From Lottia gigantea (Eukaryota; Mollusca; Gastropoda; Lottiidae): a stretch of 64,000 bases of DNA. The stretch is taken from the NCBI RefSeq assembly GCF_000327385.1, contig NW_008707966.1, positions 7,189-71,188 of the forward strand. The letters run 5' to 3'. The translations under genes were made by a program, and so were the position numbers. Each line of letters begins with the position of its first letter. The stretch's first letter is position 1. The notes below the pieces were generated by a model. That model did no database searches. It was not told the DNA's origin and saw nothing but the letters and a program-made list of their open reading frames with translations. Shown piece by piece: positions 1 through 10,960 of this stretch.

Positions 1-524
1 CTTCAGTTTTATTTCTATGATATAATATAACATTATCATTCCTTCAGTTTGAATCCTATTATATATTATAACATTATCGATTTTATTCCTCTGATATATT
101 ATATCATTATCATTCGTTCAGTTTTATTCCAATCATATATTATAACATTATTATTCCTTCAGTTTTATTCGTATCATATATTATACCATTATCATTCCTT
201 CAGTTTTATTCCAATCATATATTATAACATTATTATTCCTTCAGTTGTATCCCTATCATATATTATAACATTATTATTCCTTCAGTTTTATTCTTATCAT
301 ATATTATAATATTATCATTCCTTCAGTTTTATTCCTATCATATATTATACCATTATCAATCCTTCAGTTGTATCCCTATCATATATTATAACATTATCAA
401 TCCTTCAGTTTTATTTCTATTATACAATATAACATTATCATTCCTTCAGTTTTATTCCTATCATATATTATAACATTATCATTCCTTCAGTTTTATTCCT
501 ATCATATATTATAACATGATTATT
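1..524. repeat. 41-bp tandem array (minisatellite), cut by the window start
   Basis: About 13 copies of a unit of about 41 bp, each starting CCTTCAGTTTTATTCCTATC and continuing with an ATATATTATAACATTAT core. Copies differ by a few substitutions, and one has lost part of the CTTCAG box. Reading frames across it are open only because the unit lacks stops in some frames, so I call no gene. The array ends near 524 in unique AT-rich sequence. Confidence 0.95.
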
Positions 525-719
525 GTCATAATCATTTATAGCAATTATGGGAAATAACTTGTAGAGAAATCTAAATGTTCAACTACCTGAGATGAAAACC
601 ATATAGGTTAGATCTGTAGATGAATTACCATACTTCATGATGCTTAGCTGTAATATAAGAGAATGAAAAATTTAACAGAGATGAATACACAGGTTAAGGG
701 AACGAACAAAACAAACAAT

Positions 720-966
720 GAATAGAGAATAGAATGGTATTTTACATCCTACGTTTCTGCATTGTGTAATTTCTAAATTATACAATCTGTAACACATGGG
801 TCCTCGGTTTATTGTTCTTTCCCAATGCCTTGACGCCTTTTTCCATTCAGTCCCTGTGACCTGCATCACTGACAGGGGTCCACGAGTTGAAACATATGAA
901 GTTATTATCAACCTTTGACAGGTACGATTCCTGGACCTTCAGGTTAGCGAGCAACCCACTGGGCCA
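720..966 (-). mobile_element. tRNA-derived SINE copy (family S1)
   Basis: Read on the plus strand it runs from the 'TTTTACATCCTAC...TTTCTGCA' box to 'GGTTAGCGAGCAACCCACTG'. Read on the minus strand, the right end looks like a tRNA A box (a 'GGCCCAGTGGGTTGCTCGC' type motif), so the element points left and its tail is at the low coordinate. The same family recurs at about 7.6, 7.8, 13.6, 14.2, 14.7, 18.8, 31.4, 36.7, 46.0, 46.5, 55.3, 56.3 and 58.4 kb. This copy lacks the middle part. Confidence 0.7.
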
Positions 967-1169
967 CCAACAAAGGGAAAATTGGATAGATAATAAAAGG
1001 TATTCTGGCACTTTTTCTTATTTCATCAATCAATTGTAAAAAAAAAGAACAAAGACCACATGATATATGAAAAGATTTGAGTCATCTCATTGCTAAATGG
1101 ACCAATTGTGAGAACCTGTCCCCCTCCAAAAACTTATAAGAAATAATGATGTTATAGTATGTGGTCCAG

Positions 1170-1315
1170 CAGTGGCGGAGGCAGGTTTACGTCCGAGGTG
1201 GTTGAGATATCTGAGTTTACCCGAATCTCTAACCTTATGAGAAACACTTGCTTTAGGGGCTGCGAGGGGGCGATTCTCCCCCCCCCCCTCCCCCTCCTCT
1301 TTGGCTCAGCCACTG
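1170..1315. mobile_element. Short hAT-type MITE with 8-bp target duplication
   Basis: The element starts CAGTGGCGGAGGCAGG and ends with a complementary end (CTCAGCCACTG), giving a terminal inverted repeat of about 12 bp with the CAGTGGC start common in animal hAT elements. It is flanked by TGGTCCAG (1162-1169) and TAGTCCAG (1316-1323), a 7/8-matching 8-bp duplication as expected for hAT. The 146-bp body holds a C-run near 1277-1290 and no coding capacity, so it depended on a transposase from elsewhere. Confidence 0.75.
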
Positions 1316-3100
1316 TAGTCCAGTGTCTCAACAAGATCAGTCAGTTATCGAGTCCAAACTCAGAGATACAGTGACTTAACTCAGAGTCAATATATTATTG
1401 CAATAAACATGATATCTTAATAACATTGTTATGTTTTACTTATTATAAATTAGTTTTGGTTTCGATTCCATACTGAACTTTCTTTCAACATGGTTTCGTT
1501 AGTGAGGGACCGGAGATCAGCGGCAAATTTAAGCGTAATTAAACAATTTAACAAACCAATTAATTAACAATGAAAACACAATTATTGAAACGTGTGAGAG
1601 ATCATTCAATTAACGGAGAGATCAAGAGGTATGTTAATTATATCTGATTATATGGCTTCATATATGAATATTATAAATAGGTTTACAAATATAATTTCAC
1701 ATTCATTCCTTTATGTCTGATAATGTCTGATTGTAATGTATGTGCGTAGGAAGTCTGATTGTATTGTATGTGCATAGGAAGTCTGATTGCTTTGTATGTG
1801 CGTAGGAAGTCTGCAAGATATGGCAGCAAGATAACAGCAAGATACGGGCGTTTGAACAAAGAGGTAGGCGCTCTTCCCCTGGAATTTATTTTAAACATCT
1901 CTCGTGTATCTAAGACCCCTCTGTAAGTTAATTTAATGCCTGATTATGGAAGATTTAAAGATTTTGTAACTGTATACTTTACAACATTATTTTTTGTAAT
2001 TTTGTATTTTTGTATTTTTGTTCTGGGGATGGAGGCCCATGGACTCAACCAGTTACGTGGTAGAGCTCCCTGTGTGAACTCACCGAGATATCAAATCAGT
2101 AATTAATTTAGGATCCTTCAAACTCCTTATAATACTACAACACTCTGAACAGACTGACAATGGCAAGAAAAATAAAATTGATTTCATACATAATTTGGAA
2201 AAATATTTTGAAAAAAAGTATAAAAATCATTGAGGGATCAAACAAAAAAATAATCAGTACTAGCTAGTATCCACCCCCCCCCCCCCCCTTCCCTATTACT
2301 GCTTTTAATATTCCATATCAAAGTACCCGATTTTACCTCATAAATAGTATTTCATTCACGGCTCCATTTTGGGCCTGACATTATAAAAGCAGGTTGTTTT
2401 GATCAAGACAATTAACAGAGACCCAACAAATAAGGAGTATCTCCAGGACGAGGTCGGCTCTAAGGGCCGGGGGAATTTGGGCTGCCAGAGACCCACAGAA
2501 GCCAACGGAGCATTTTAGCATTTAGAGAGCTTAATTTTAATTTCAAAACAAGACCTTTCACAGGTGGAGGGGGGCATGGTTACCATTTGTATGTTCAAGC
2601 TCTAAACGACCCCTCCCGAACAGTTGAAAGAAAGTTAATGTGGTCAGAGGAAATTTTCCTATTCATGAGATAAAACAATACGAAATTAGCAAAGCTTACC
2701 TTTAAAAATCTTAATTTAACAAATTTTCACTTTTGCATCCAAGGACTGTTGCTGACATGACAACAAGTAGAAGTGAACCCTGGGATCTGTTACAATGAAC
2801 AATACAACCCTATCCCTTCAAACAATATAAGGTGTAGAGAGATCTCCAGCTTACACTGATTTCAACTCAACTCCTTTACTGTAAATCTTAAAATTTAAAT
2901 ACCCCTGAACGAAATTCATCATTAATTAACCTTCAAAGCTCTACAGTACATTTTAGTACGGATCTCAACCTCCCAAATTATAAAATTAAGAACTACTTTA
3001 GTTATTTTATATTAATCTAGCAGATTATTTTTTGAATGTGCTGTGCTATGGGATATCCTACGACATTTATAGCAACTAAAATTGGACCCGTGGTATATTC
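1316..3100. other. Non-coding stretch with a short 28-bp tandem repeat
   Basis: I see no gene. A 28-bp unit starting GTCTGATTGTA recurs at 1725, 1753, 1781 and, partly, 1809. A C-run of about 16 lies near 2273-2288. The rest is AT-rich sequence without recognisable features. Confidence 0.6.
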
Positions 3101-3104
3101 ATTT

Positions 3105-4918
3105 CATTTCAAAATGCAAGGTAACATACGTCCACTGGCAGCTGTCAGCTGACTAAAATGAATTTTCTCATTCTAAAGCTATTCATGCATTTGCTGTTTT
3201 GAATATACGTATGTATTAATATATACAGTATAATATATTTATTGCCAGTTATTTATGCTCAGTTTTTCACAACTCAAAAACCTGTTCAAAAAAATAATTA
3301 ATTAATTTTACATTACTTTCATTATGTAGTCTTTGTTGTGTTCACAGACAGTTTGGTGCGTTTTCCTAAGACAAGGTCAATAACTCAAAAACCTTTCATC
3401 GAAATATCGTCAAATTCGAACCCGTCCAAGATCTCATCAATATAAATGGACACACCAAATTTCATTAAAATCAGATGAAAACTGCAGTCTCCCAGAACAC
3501 GGACAGGGGCAATGGCAATATACGTTCGCATTTCCATGTAGGAATAGAATGTTTTTTTAATGCACATTTCAATTTAGTCATATGAAGATAGCTTGCCAGA
3601 CAAGGTAATATACGCCAACTGGCAGCTTTGATTTTGAACAAAAATATTTGGCAGTTCAGTAACAAACACCAGTATGAAATAAATAACCTTTAGTCATACA
3701 CTTCTTTTGAACTCTTCAGGGCGAAACTGAATAATATTGAGTATGAGTTATTGCCCTTGTTCTTGTAAACAATAATGTTCAATTTTTAGCCTGTGAAAAC
3801 TCTAGAAGGCAAATATTCAATCTTCAGCGCGGTACTGAACAATAAAACCAAGTTTTGTCAAAATCCGACAAGAATCATGCCTCATGAGTGTTTAAGAGCT
3901 AAAATTTGAAAGCGTTTTCAAGAACGAGGTCAGTAACTCCTATGAAACATATTTCGATTTGTTTGATTTTCGATAGGGTTCATCCTTGGGTGAAAATAAA
4001 CAATTTCACCAAGTTTCGTCAAAATTCGTCAAGAATTGTGCCTTCTAAAGTGTTCACAAGCTAAAAATTGAACACGTTCTCAAGAACATGGGCAATAAAT
4101 GATACTAAATATTTGTTGATTTTTCTGATTTTCAATAGGGTTCATCTCTTGGGTGATTAGAACACTCACAAGTTTCGTCAAAATCCTTCAAGAATTGTAC
4201 CTTCTAGAGTGTTTACGAACTAAAAATTTAACGCGTTTTCAAGAACAAGGGCAATAACTAATACTAAATATTTTTCGATTTTTCTGATTTTCAATAAGGT
4301 TCATTCTTGGGTGAATACAAACACTCACACCAAGTTTCGTTAAAATCCGTCAAGAATTGTGTCCTCTAGAGTGTTTACGAGCTAAAACTTGAACGTGTTT
4401 TCAAGAACAAGGGCAATAACTCATACTTCATATTTTTCGATTTTCGGATTTTCAATAGAGTTCATACTTAGGTGCCAACAAACACTCACACCAAGTTTCG
4501 TCAAAATCCGTCAAGAATTGTGTCCTCTAGAGTGTTAACGAGCTAAAAATTGAACACGTTTTCAAGAACAAGGGCAATAACTCATATTAATTATTTTTCG
4601 ATTTTTCTGATTTTCAATAGGGTCTATTCTTGGGTGATAACAAACACTCATGCCAAGTTTCGTCAAAATCCGTCCAAAATTGTAACTTCTTGGTTGTTTA
4701 CAAGGTAAACATGAACGTGTTTTAAGAACAAAGGCAATAACCCATACTTATTATTTTTGAGTTTTTTTTAAATAGGGTTCATCCTTGGGTAATTACAAAC
4801 AACCATACCAAGTTTTGTTGAAATCAATCAAGAATTGTGCCTTGTAGAGTGTTTACGAGCAATTGTGGACGGACAGGGTGACGACAATATACGCCCCCAT
4901 TTCATGTGGGCATATAAA
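3105..4918. mobile_element. Pearl-like element(s) with about 160-bp internal tandem units
   Basis: A head motif near 3583 ('AGCTTGCCAGACAAGGTAAT' then 'TACGCCAACTGGCAGCT') is followed by about seven tandem units with a period near 160 bp; the CAAGTTT box recurs at about 3851, 4012, 4171, 4333, 4494, 4656 and 4811. Each unit carries 'CGTCAAAATCCGTCAAGAAT' and 'CAAGAACAAGGGCAATAACT'. The end (4860-4918) reads GGACGGACAGGGTGACGAC, then ATATACGCCCCCATTTCATG. A related shorter copy lies at 3105-3560. The layout matches the 'pearl' non-autonomous elements of bivalves, which have unique ends around tandem core units. The family assignment is by resemblance only. Confidence 0.65.
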
Positions 4919-5467
4919 AATATTGGTCCCCCCTCCCATTTTAACCAACTGGATTATAAATGCACACTTCAACAGGAAATGGGGAGGAATTGTCAGACTG
5001 AGGAGGAAATGAGAGGCGAGGTAATACAACTGAAATTGATGTCAATCACTACGGACATGAAAATCATGAAGGAACATTCCGTCCAAGGATAACACTGAAC
5101 TATGTGGAGTATCATTTTATATCGGTTCATTTGTTGAATACATTTTTCGAGTGAAAAAATGTTACAAAATAGTGAGGAATGATCTCGCTGAGAACACATA
5201 AAATATCATAAAACACTCAGAAACCTTTTTACAATCCCTTTAACTATAAAAGAACACACAGTACGAGGTAGACTAATATCTTGAACAAGAAAATACATCA
5301 CAGCCAATTTGATTTAATACTCTAAACAAAAAAAACTTCATTATTTACTCTTGACCTGTCAAAAATATAATTTTTAATCTGTATCATTTGATATAAAAAC
5401 ACCGTCCACCAAGAAATTGCTTTCAAAGACAATCAATGACTGACAGCAGCTTTTTGAAGTTGATAAT
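4919..5467. other. Intergenic, no recognised feature
   Basis: AT-rich sequence downstream of the IVD gene (which reads leftward). No canonical AATAAA was found on the minus strand here, so the 3' end of the IVD transcript is not fixed. Confidence 0.5.
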
Positions 5468-5690
5468 CAAAGGGACTGTAAAGAGGTTTTTTAAAAAATT
5501 TAATGTTTACGTGGACACAAATAGCATCAATTTGCACCATTCCAATTTTCAATCAAGCGCCTATGGGGCCTGCAATTCCACTTAAAATGCGCCTTTCATG
5601 ACGTCACTAATCACAAAGTTCTTATTTTTGTGCTTAGTGACATCATCAAACACTTTGTTTAGAAAACCTCTTTGCAATCCATTTAAATTC
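5468..5690. mobile_element. Foldback MITE, family A
   Basis: Family A is palindromic. Its left arm reads AAAGGGATTGTAAAGAGGTT, then 'GGACACTGATAGCATTAATT', 'TGCACCATTCCAATTTTCAG' and 'TTATGACGTCAC'; the right arm is the reverse complement. This copy has both ends (near 5468 and 5690) with diverged arms. It sits just past the IVD stop codon and may lie in its 3' UTR. Confidence 0.75.
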
Positions 5691-5763
5691 AAACATAAAT
5701 GTTGGTAAAAATTAAAACATTGTGGTCAGACAGTCGAATGACAGATACAATGTCACTAAAAGT

Positions 5764-7032
5764 TTATCGATATTGTGCATTAATAGCTCTAGCAATAACT
5801 AATCGTCTAACTTCACTGGTACCAGCGCCAATTTCATATAATTTAGCATCTCGTAGAAGTCTTCCAGTGGCATAATCGTTAATGTAACCATTTCCTCCCA
5901 AGATCTGAATAGCATCAAGCGCCATCTTTGTGGCGGCCTCTGCCGTGTACAAAATAACTCCAGCACAATCATTGGGATGTCTTTCTCCTCTATCTAAAGC
6001 TCTGGCTACATTATAAACATACGATCGACTGGCGTTCAAAATTGTATACATGTCTGCCATTTTTCCTTGGATAAGTTGAAAATGTCCAATTTTGGTTCCA
6101 AAACATTCTCTTACATGGGCATAATCAAAGGCTATATCACAACATGCCTGCATAATACCTAAAGGACCAGATGCCAAAACACATCTTTCAATGTCCAGGC
6201 CACTGAATAACACATAAACGCCTTGATCTCTTTTCCCAAGCATATTTTCTGCTGGAACCTTACAATCTTCAAACACCAGTTCCGATGTATTGGACCCCCT
6301 CATGCCTAATTTATCAAGTTTCTGAGCTGATTTGAAACCAGGATAGTCCTTCTCTATAATAAAAGCACTGATGCCATGTTGAGGTTTTTTGCCAGGACTG
6401 GAATCTGTTTTGGCATAAACCACAAGGACGTCTGCATCAGGGCCGTTAGTAATCCAGAATTTGTTTCCATTTAGCACAAAATGATCGCCTTTGTCTTCAG
6501 CTTTTAGTTTCATGGACACAACATCAGAACCACTGTTAGGTTCACTCATGGCCAGAGCTCCGATATGTTCTCCAGAAATAAGCTTGGGAAGATATTTTTC
6601 CTTCTGTTTTTCTGTACCATTTCTGACAATTTGATTCAAGCATAAGTTGGAATGGGCTCCATAGCTCAAGGCAATGGCGGCTGAGCCTCTGGTGATCTCC
6701 TCCATGACGAGACAATGGTCCAAATAACCCATTTCTGATCCACCAAACTGACTAGGTGCTGTAATACCATGTAGACCCATCTTGCCACAATCTAACCAAA
6801 ATTTTCTTATGTCTTTGAAATCATTGGTTTTGTCGATTTCAGCTGCCTTTGGTGCTAATTCCTTCTGCACAAACTGAAAAACGCTTTGACGTAACTGCTT
6901 TTGCTCGTCAGACAATCCAAAAAGTGTGTCGTCGATTGGAAAATATGAACAACATCGTTTAGATTCTGCATGAACGACATTTTTCAAAGAAATTCTACGG
7001 AAAAGTGTAGAAATTTTCTTTAGGGCAGCCAT
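5764..7032 (-). CDS. IVD: Isovaleryl-CoA dehydrogenase, mitochondrial (intronless)
   Basis: This flavoprotein oxidises isovaleryl-CoA to 3-methylcrotonyl-CoA in mitochondrial leucine breakdown and passes electrons to ETF. The 422-residue reading frame is full length (human IVD is about 423). Residues 1-30 are basic with hydroxylated residues, typical of a mitochondrial presequence. Acyl-CoA dehydrogenase signatures are [13 protein letters not shown] (158-170) and [20 protein letters not shown] (376-395). The IVD-specific catalytic glutamate fits E282 in [16 protein letters not shown]. The place where most relatives have their catalytic Glu is Ala403 in YEIGAGTSE, as in true IVD. The start is the first ATG after an in-frame TAA 9 nt upstream; the stop is TAA. 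The odd point is that the whole gene is one exon, whereas vertebrate IVD has many introns. Key residues are intact, so it looks functional: either a retrogene that became the working copy or intron loss. Confidence 0.96.
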   Translation of the reverse strand: MAALKKISTLFRRISLKNVVHAESKRCCSYFPIDDTLFGLSDEQKQLRQSVFQFVQKELAPKAAEIDKTNDFKDIRKFWLDCGKMGLHGITAPSQFGGSEMGYLDHCLVMEEITRGSAAIALSYGAHSNLCLNQIVRNGTEKQKEKYLPKLISGEHIGALAMSEPNSGSDVVSMKLKAEDKGDHFVLNGNKFWITNGPDADVLVVYAKTDSSPGKKPQHGISAFIIEKDYPGFKSAQKLDKLGMRGSNTSELVFEDCKVPAENMLGKRDQGVYVLFSGLDIERCVLASGPLGIMQACCDIAFDYAHVRECFGTKIGHFQLIQGKMADMYTILNASRSYVYNVARALDRGERHPNDCAGVILYTAEAATKMALDAIQILGGNGYINDYATGRLLRDAKLYEIGAGTSEVRRLVIARAINAQYR

Positions 7033-8075
7033 TTTGAAGAGTTATGTGCCCTTGAACTCGTACAAAAATAATCGGTCGAATTATGGATATGAAACGGAGA
7101 TATTTTTAACACATAATTTATGTAGGCATTAGCCCTATAAGTCCTCAGAATTGGACGTCAGAAATTTTCATTATTGAAAACTGTGTAAATTTTACGTGAA
7201 AAGGCCGACTTACTTACTTTGGTGTATGTAGGCTATATGCAATGATCAACCTGAATCTGTTTTAAAATTTGTTCCTAATTAAAATGGTTAATTAAAAAAG
7301 CAGTTTTAACAAATGCTGTTGTTTGGTCTATAACAGCTCAATATCTTAAGTTAAAATCTCCAGAATAAGTCTCTATAGGCTAGTTTGCTTTATTGAACAC
7401 CCTTTCCAATCTATTAAAAAAGAAAATCCAGACTGCTCCTATAATGTAATTTGGCTTTTATTTAAGAGTGCTTTCGAAATGTCAAACAGAGAATGAATAG
7501 TGTTCTATCTTTTACACATTGTCTGTGGAATGATAGGATAATGGGAAGTAATTCAAATGTGACTCGGTAAAACCATCTCAGGACGTGTAATTAATAAGAT
7601 TGGCAATCGTGGATACCCTTCTCCTCGGTTCGAAATCGAAAAAGAGAAGACAACTGTCGTTGTCATGGCAAAATTTCCCTCATTGCACATAGCCACAGAA
7701 CATAGAACAGGACAGAAAAGTTGGACAAAAACTCAATGTCATAGAAATCAAGGTCACCTTCACACATAGAATGTGCAGGTTGGGATTCTGTGGGGCAGGG
7801 GCGGAGGGAGAGTGAATGGTATGGATTGAAGTTTCACGTCCTAGGTTTCTGCATCTGGGTATTTTGTCAGGACAGAAGCATTGGTCAGAACTTCTAGTCG
7901 CTTATATCATGTCAGCCCGGCTCGGAAAAGGAAGAAATCGATGTTAGAAGCCTTTGTAATGAATTTTAAACAACTTTATTATTAAAAATTGAACATAATT
8001 CTGGGTAGAACCACGGTATATACATTCATAAATATAAATTATTAACAGAGCAGAATTGAATTATCTAAACGCAGG
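7033..8075. other. Intergenic with two SINE S1 fragments
   Basis: This holds the promoter side of IVD; no clear TATA box was found. A plus-oriented SINE fragment lies at about 7600-7700 ('GGCAAAATTTCCCTCATTGC' box), and a minus-oriented copy at about 7795-7925 ('TTTCACGTCCTAGGTTTCTG' ending 'GTCAGCCCGGCTCGG'). No gene is visible. Confidence 0.55.
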
Positions 8076-8079
8076 TTAA

Positions 8080-8325
8080 ATGTTGAAAGTACTAAAATCG
8101 CATAATTCCTTCATAAATATCTCAAACTAGGAATTTAACGTTCTATTCTATATATGTCTTTTCACAGAGTAGGCCTATCTTAAAATAATTCTGGACACAC
8201 ATGGATTTGAAGGCTCAAATATTGACGGTGAGCAGTGAACACTGTTACTGATTGGCTTGGTTTTAAAATATCCTGTTTCCGAGACTAAAGTATGATCAGA
8301 TATGTAATTCATATAAGTCTGAATA
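8080..8325. mobile_element. Foldback MITE, family B (partial)
   Basis: The copy contains the family B core 'AATCGCATAATTCCTTCA', the box 'ATCTCAAACTAGGAATTT', then 'TAATTCTGGACACACATGGA' and 'ACTGTTACTGATTGGCTT'. Complete copies at 22.26-22.49 and 30.86-31.18 kb show TTTAA at the ends; this one has lost its outer ends. Confidence 0.7.
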
Positions 8326-8559
8326 CTTTGCTTCATTTATTTCCAGTGGGATAGTTCATTCATTCTCTCATTGTTTGTCTGATGACATTGGCTTATCCTA
8401 TGCATGAAATAACCCATAGTGTCCAAACCACCCCTACCCCCCGCCATTCGTTATAAGACCATGTCAAAACCCGTATTCGAGATACGATGGTAATATCCCA
8501 GAATTTCGTCAGACTCACGTTATGTGTTCATGACTGTACGTACACTTGCTTAATTCAAT

Positions 8560-8870
8560 CTTCCGTCTTGTTTAATTCTTTTGTACTTTACGCTTTGTTT
8601 GCCATTGTATGCCCTTTGTTTACATCGTTTGCACTTTGTTGGCAATTTTTTGCACTTTGTTTACCGTTGTTTGCACTTTGTTTACCGTTGTTTGCTCATA
8701 ACTTCCAATGGTTTGCATTTTTTTGTACTTTGTTTGCGCTTATTTACCATTCTTTGCGTATTGTATACATTTTCTAGCTCATATTTTCCCTTCGTTTAAT
8801 ATAGTTTAGGCTTAGTTAACCATTTTTGCGCTTGTTTGCCTTTGCCTATTTTTATTTGCGCTTTATGACA
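8560..8870. repeat. Degenerate T-rich tandem repeat (about 20-24 bp unit)
   Basis: Many loose copies of 'TTTGCACTTTGTTTACCGTT' and variants such as TTTGCGCTT and TTTGCCATTGT. The sequence is open in two overlapping frames, but the translation is a low-complexity Phe/Leu/Cys string with no support as a gene. Confidence 0.75.
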
Positions 8871-9041
8871 ACATAGGTTGTTAAATTCCATTTAATGATG
8901 CTGACACAAGGATACAAAATGTTCTAGATGTTCTTGACACAATAATAATGTTACTGACGCCACTCTAGTATTATAATGGGTAATACGATGGTTGGTGACC
9001 GCAGTTCGAAAAACATAGAAACAGATGATGGCAATTCGTCT

Positions 9042-10019
9042 TCAATTACCGAAGAACATCAATATTCCACAGACCACGATGATTAGTTGTATTGTGAACG
9101 CAGTAAAATTTTTATGTGAATTGTTACACAAGTCTTCGTCGTCACAACATGATCGTTTAATACAGCCACGCGTGGTATATAAATCATTTGAGCAATTATA
9201 GAAGTCATTACTGCTGGAACAATCCTCGGCACAACTTCTGACCAGTGACTTGTATTTCACGTCATCTTCTGTACTATACATCTCAAAATACACTTTCTGT
9301 AATTACAAAATATATACATCTCAAAATACACTTTCTGTAATTACAAATACATCTCAAAATACACTTTCTGTAATTACAAAATATATAAATCTCAAAATAC
9401 ATTTTCTGTAATAACAAAATAACTACAACTCAAAATACACTTTCTGTAATTACAAAATAAATACAACTCATAACACACTTTCTGTAATTGCAAAATAGAA
9501 TAAATACAACTCAAAATACACTTTCTGTAATTACAAAATAAGAATACACTTTCTGTAATTACAAAATAAAAAGTACAACTCAAAATACACTTTCTGTAAT
9601 TACAAAATAAAAAATACAACTCGAAATACACTTTCTGTAATTACAAAATAAAAAAATACAACTCAAAATACACTTTCTGTAATTACAAAATAAATACAAC
9701 TTATAATAACGAGCAAACAGTGGTCATTATTCCAGTCTACCCAGCTGGATAATCTGGGAATACTAATACTAAGAAATTTGGCTTCATTATGGTACATTAT
9801 GCCGATTCACTTGAACCTTAATTGTTGTCCTTTTAGAAAATGACTGTACTCAATACACATAAAATTTTGGAAAACATCTTTAAAATCAATTTAAGGAATA
9901 CCTCACCTGACAAATTTGACCCTCGAGACATGTCTTTTGACTAGCTTTGTAATTATTTTGTGGATCTTCTTCACAATTATCAGCCACACAATGCCAACAT
10001 TTTAAACTTTCAGTAATTC
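9042..10019 (-). CDS. GPI-anchored Ly6/uPAR (three-finger) protein, last two exons
   Basis: Partial gene of two exons. The upstream exon is 9907-10019 (113 bp, entered after one base of a split codon, acceptor TTTCAG, donor GTGAGG). The last exon is 9042-9296 (acceptor AATTACAG, TGA stop). Joined in frame they give about 121 residues: a start of LKCWHC, 12 cysteines in all, and the hallmark CCDDEDLCNN that ends a Ly6/uPAR (LU) domain. A hydrophobic tail (TIQLIIVVCGILMFF) after a polar stretch is a typical GPI-attachment signal, with N/S in NNSHKN as possible anchor sites. The signal-peptide exon must lie above 10019 and was not found. Twelve cysteines is above the usual eight to ten. Proteins of this class are secreted or surface modulators of receptors; the partner is unknown. 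The acceptor of the last exon is repeated many times just upstream (see 9297-9712). Confidence 0.85.
9297..9712 (-). repeat. About 39-bp tandem array made of the Ly6 splice-acceptor junction
   Basis: About ten further copies of the block that forms the 3' end of the intron and the first bases of the last Ly6 exon. On the minus strand each reads TTTTGTAATTACAG then AAAGTGTATTTTGAG. On the plus strand the CACTTTCTGTAATTA box recurs at about 9329, 9361, 9400, 9439, 9477, 9519, 9546, 9587, 9627 and 9669, beside the genuine one at 9291. The period is 27-42 bp. Most copies keep a usable AG with an AT/T-rich lead. Confidence 0.9.
9728..9768 (-). repeat. Single monomer related to the 40-bp satellite
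   Basis: On the minus strand it reads 'CAGCTGGGTAGACTGGAATA' followed by ATGA. This is the same core as the left edge of the satellite at 16915-18575. It lies in the Ly6 intron. Confidence 0.65.
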
Positions 10020-10214
10020 CTGAAATTAAAATAGAAATATGTCATGGAATCATATAGGCCTTTTTAGCTTTACTCTTTCTCAAGCCAAAACCTTTTTCAT
10101 CACTACAGATCAACGGATACCACTCTGCGACTTGATTGTCAACTCGATATTTCGAACAGATTATTTCAGGAATATTCACCAAGTCATTGTATCGTATTAC
10201 TATACCAGGAATAA

Positions 10215-10960
10215 GTTTCTTAATAATAATAATAATAATAATAAAATCTTTATTAGGGTGAAAATTAGGCCTAGCCTTTTTACAATTTTGCCCTTCAAAG
10301 GAACACAACACATAATACAAAAGGAACTAAAAACAACAAAACTACAATCACAAGCAGTAGAACTTTGAACAGTTATATACATTTATCATTCATCATGTTG
10401 TTTTTCTAAGAAAGAAAGAAGTTGCTTTTTAAATTTTGACAGAACATTGATTTTCTTTAATGATCGAGGTAAAGAGTTCTATAAACAAGGGGCTTTATAT
10501 TTGAAGCTATTCTTCATAAGAAATCTCTGGTTAATGGGTGCATATGGTGTGTTTTTATATTGAAGAAAGATTTGAAGATACACTGGACAATTACCATTTA
10601 CTATTTTAAAGAGAAAAATGTATTTATTGACTAAATGACGCTTTTGAACTGTAAGAATATTCAATGATGAGGATAAGGTTTCATGGGAAGATGACAGAGG
10701 AGAAAGTTTCAGTACTGTTTTATTATGAAGAAGCCTAAAAGCCACTTTTTAAAGTCTATTAAGGTCCGCTAAATAATAATTATTACAAGGATCCCAAATG
10801 GTGGAGCAGTAAAAATGAGACTGAAAATGAGCAAAATAGAATCATTTAACAAGTTTTGAAGGAAGGAGAGGTTTAATCTTGCGCATTTGAAATAATTTCT
10901 GATTTAAAATTTATACAGTATTAACAAAGAGAAAGAAAAAAGGTTTTGAGAAAGCATAGG
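10215..10960 (-). mobile_element. Degraded LINE, 3' end, with (ATT)n tail
   Basis: The minus strand encodes the last part of a non-LTR reverse transcriptase: FYFAHFQSHFYCSTIWDPC, then LLHNKTVLKL, KRHLVNKYIFLFKIVNGNCP and NSLPRSLKKINVLSKFKKQL, and stops near 10390. In-frame stops replace a Gln (before KVAFRLLH) and a Trp (before NSLPRS), and another lies upstream, so it is dead. The 3' UTR ends with AATAAAG and a run of ATT repeats (about 10218-10245), the usual tail of several CR1/Jockey-like LINEs. The 5' part is missing. It lies upstream of the known Ly6 exons and may sit in that gene's first intron. Confidence 0.85.

Noticed and set aside
8487-8799. Two overlapping Phe/Leu-rich open frames resembling membrane peptides
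   Set aside because: Encoded by a T-rich degenerate tandem repeat; apparent hydrophobicity follows from TTT/CTT codons.
9392-9631. 79-codon minus-strand frame
   Set aside because: Reads through the acceptor-junction minisatellite; a repeat by-product.
10039-10368. 109-codon plus-strand frame with an Asn run
   Set aside because: It overlaps the Ly6 intron and the (ATT)n tail of a minus-strand LINE; the Asn run is the microsatellite.
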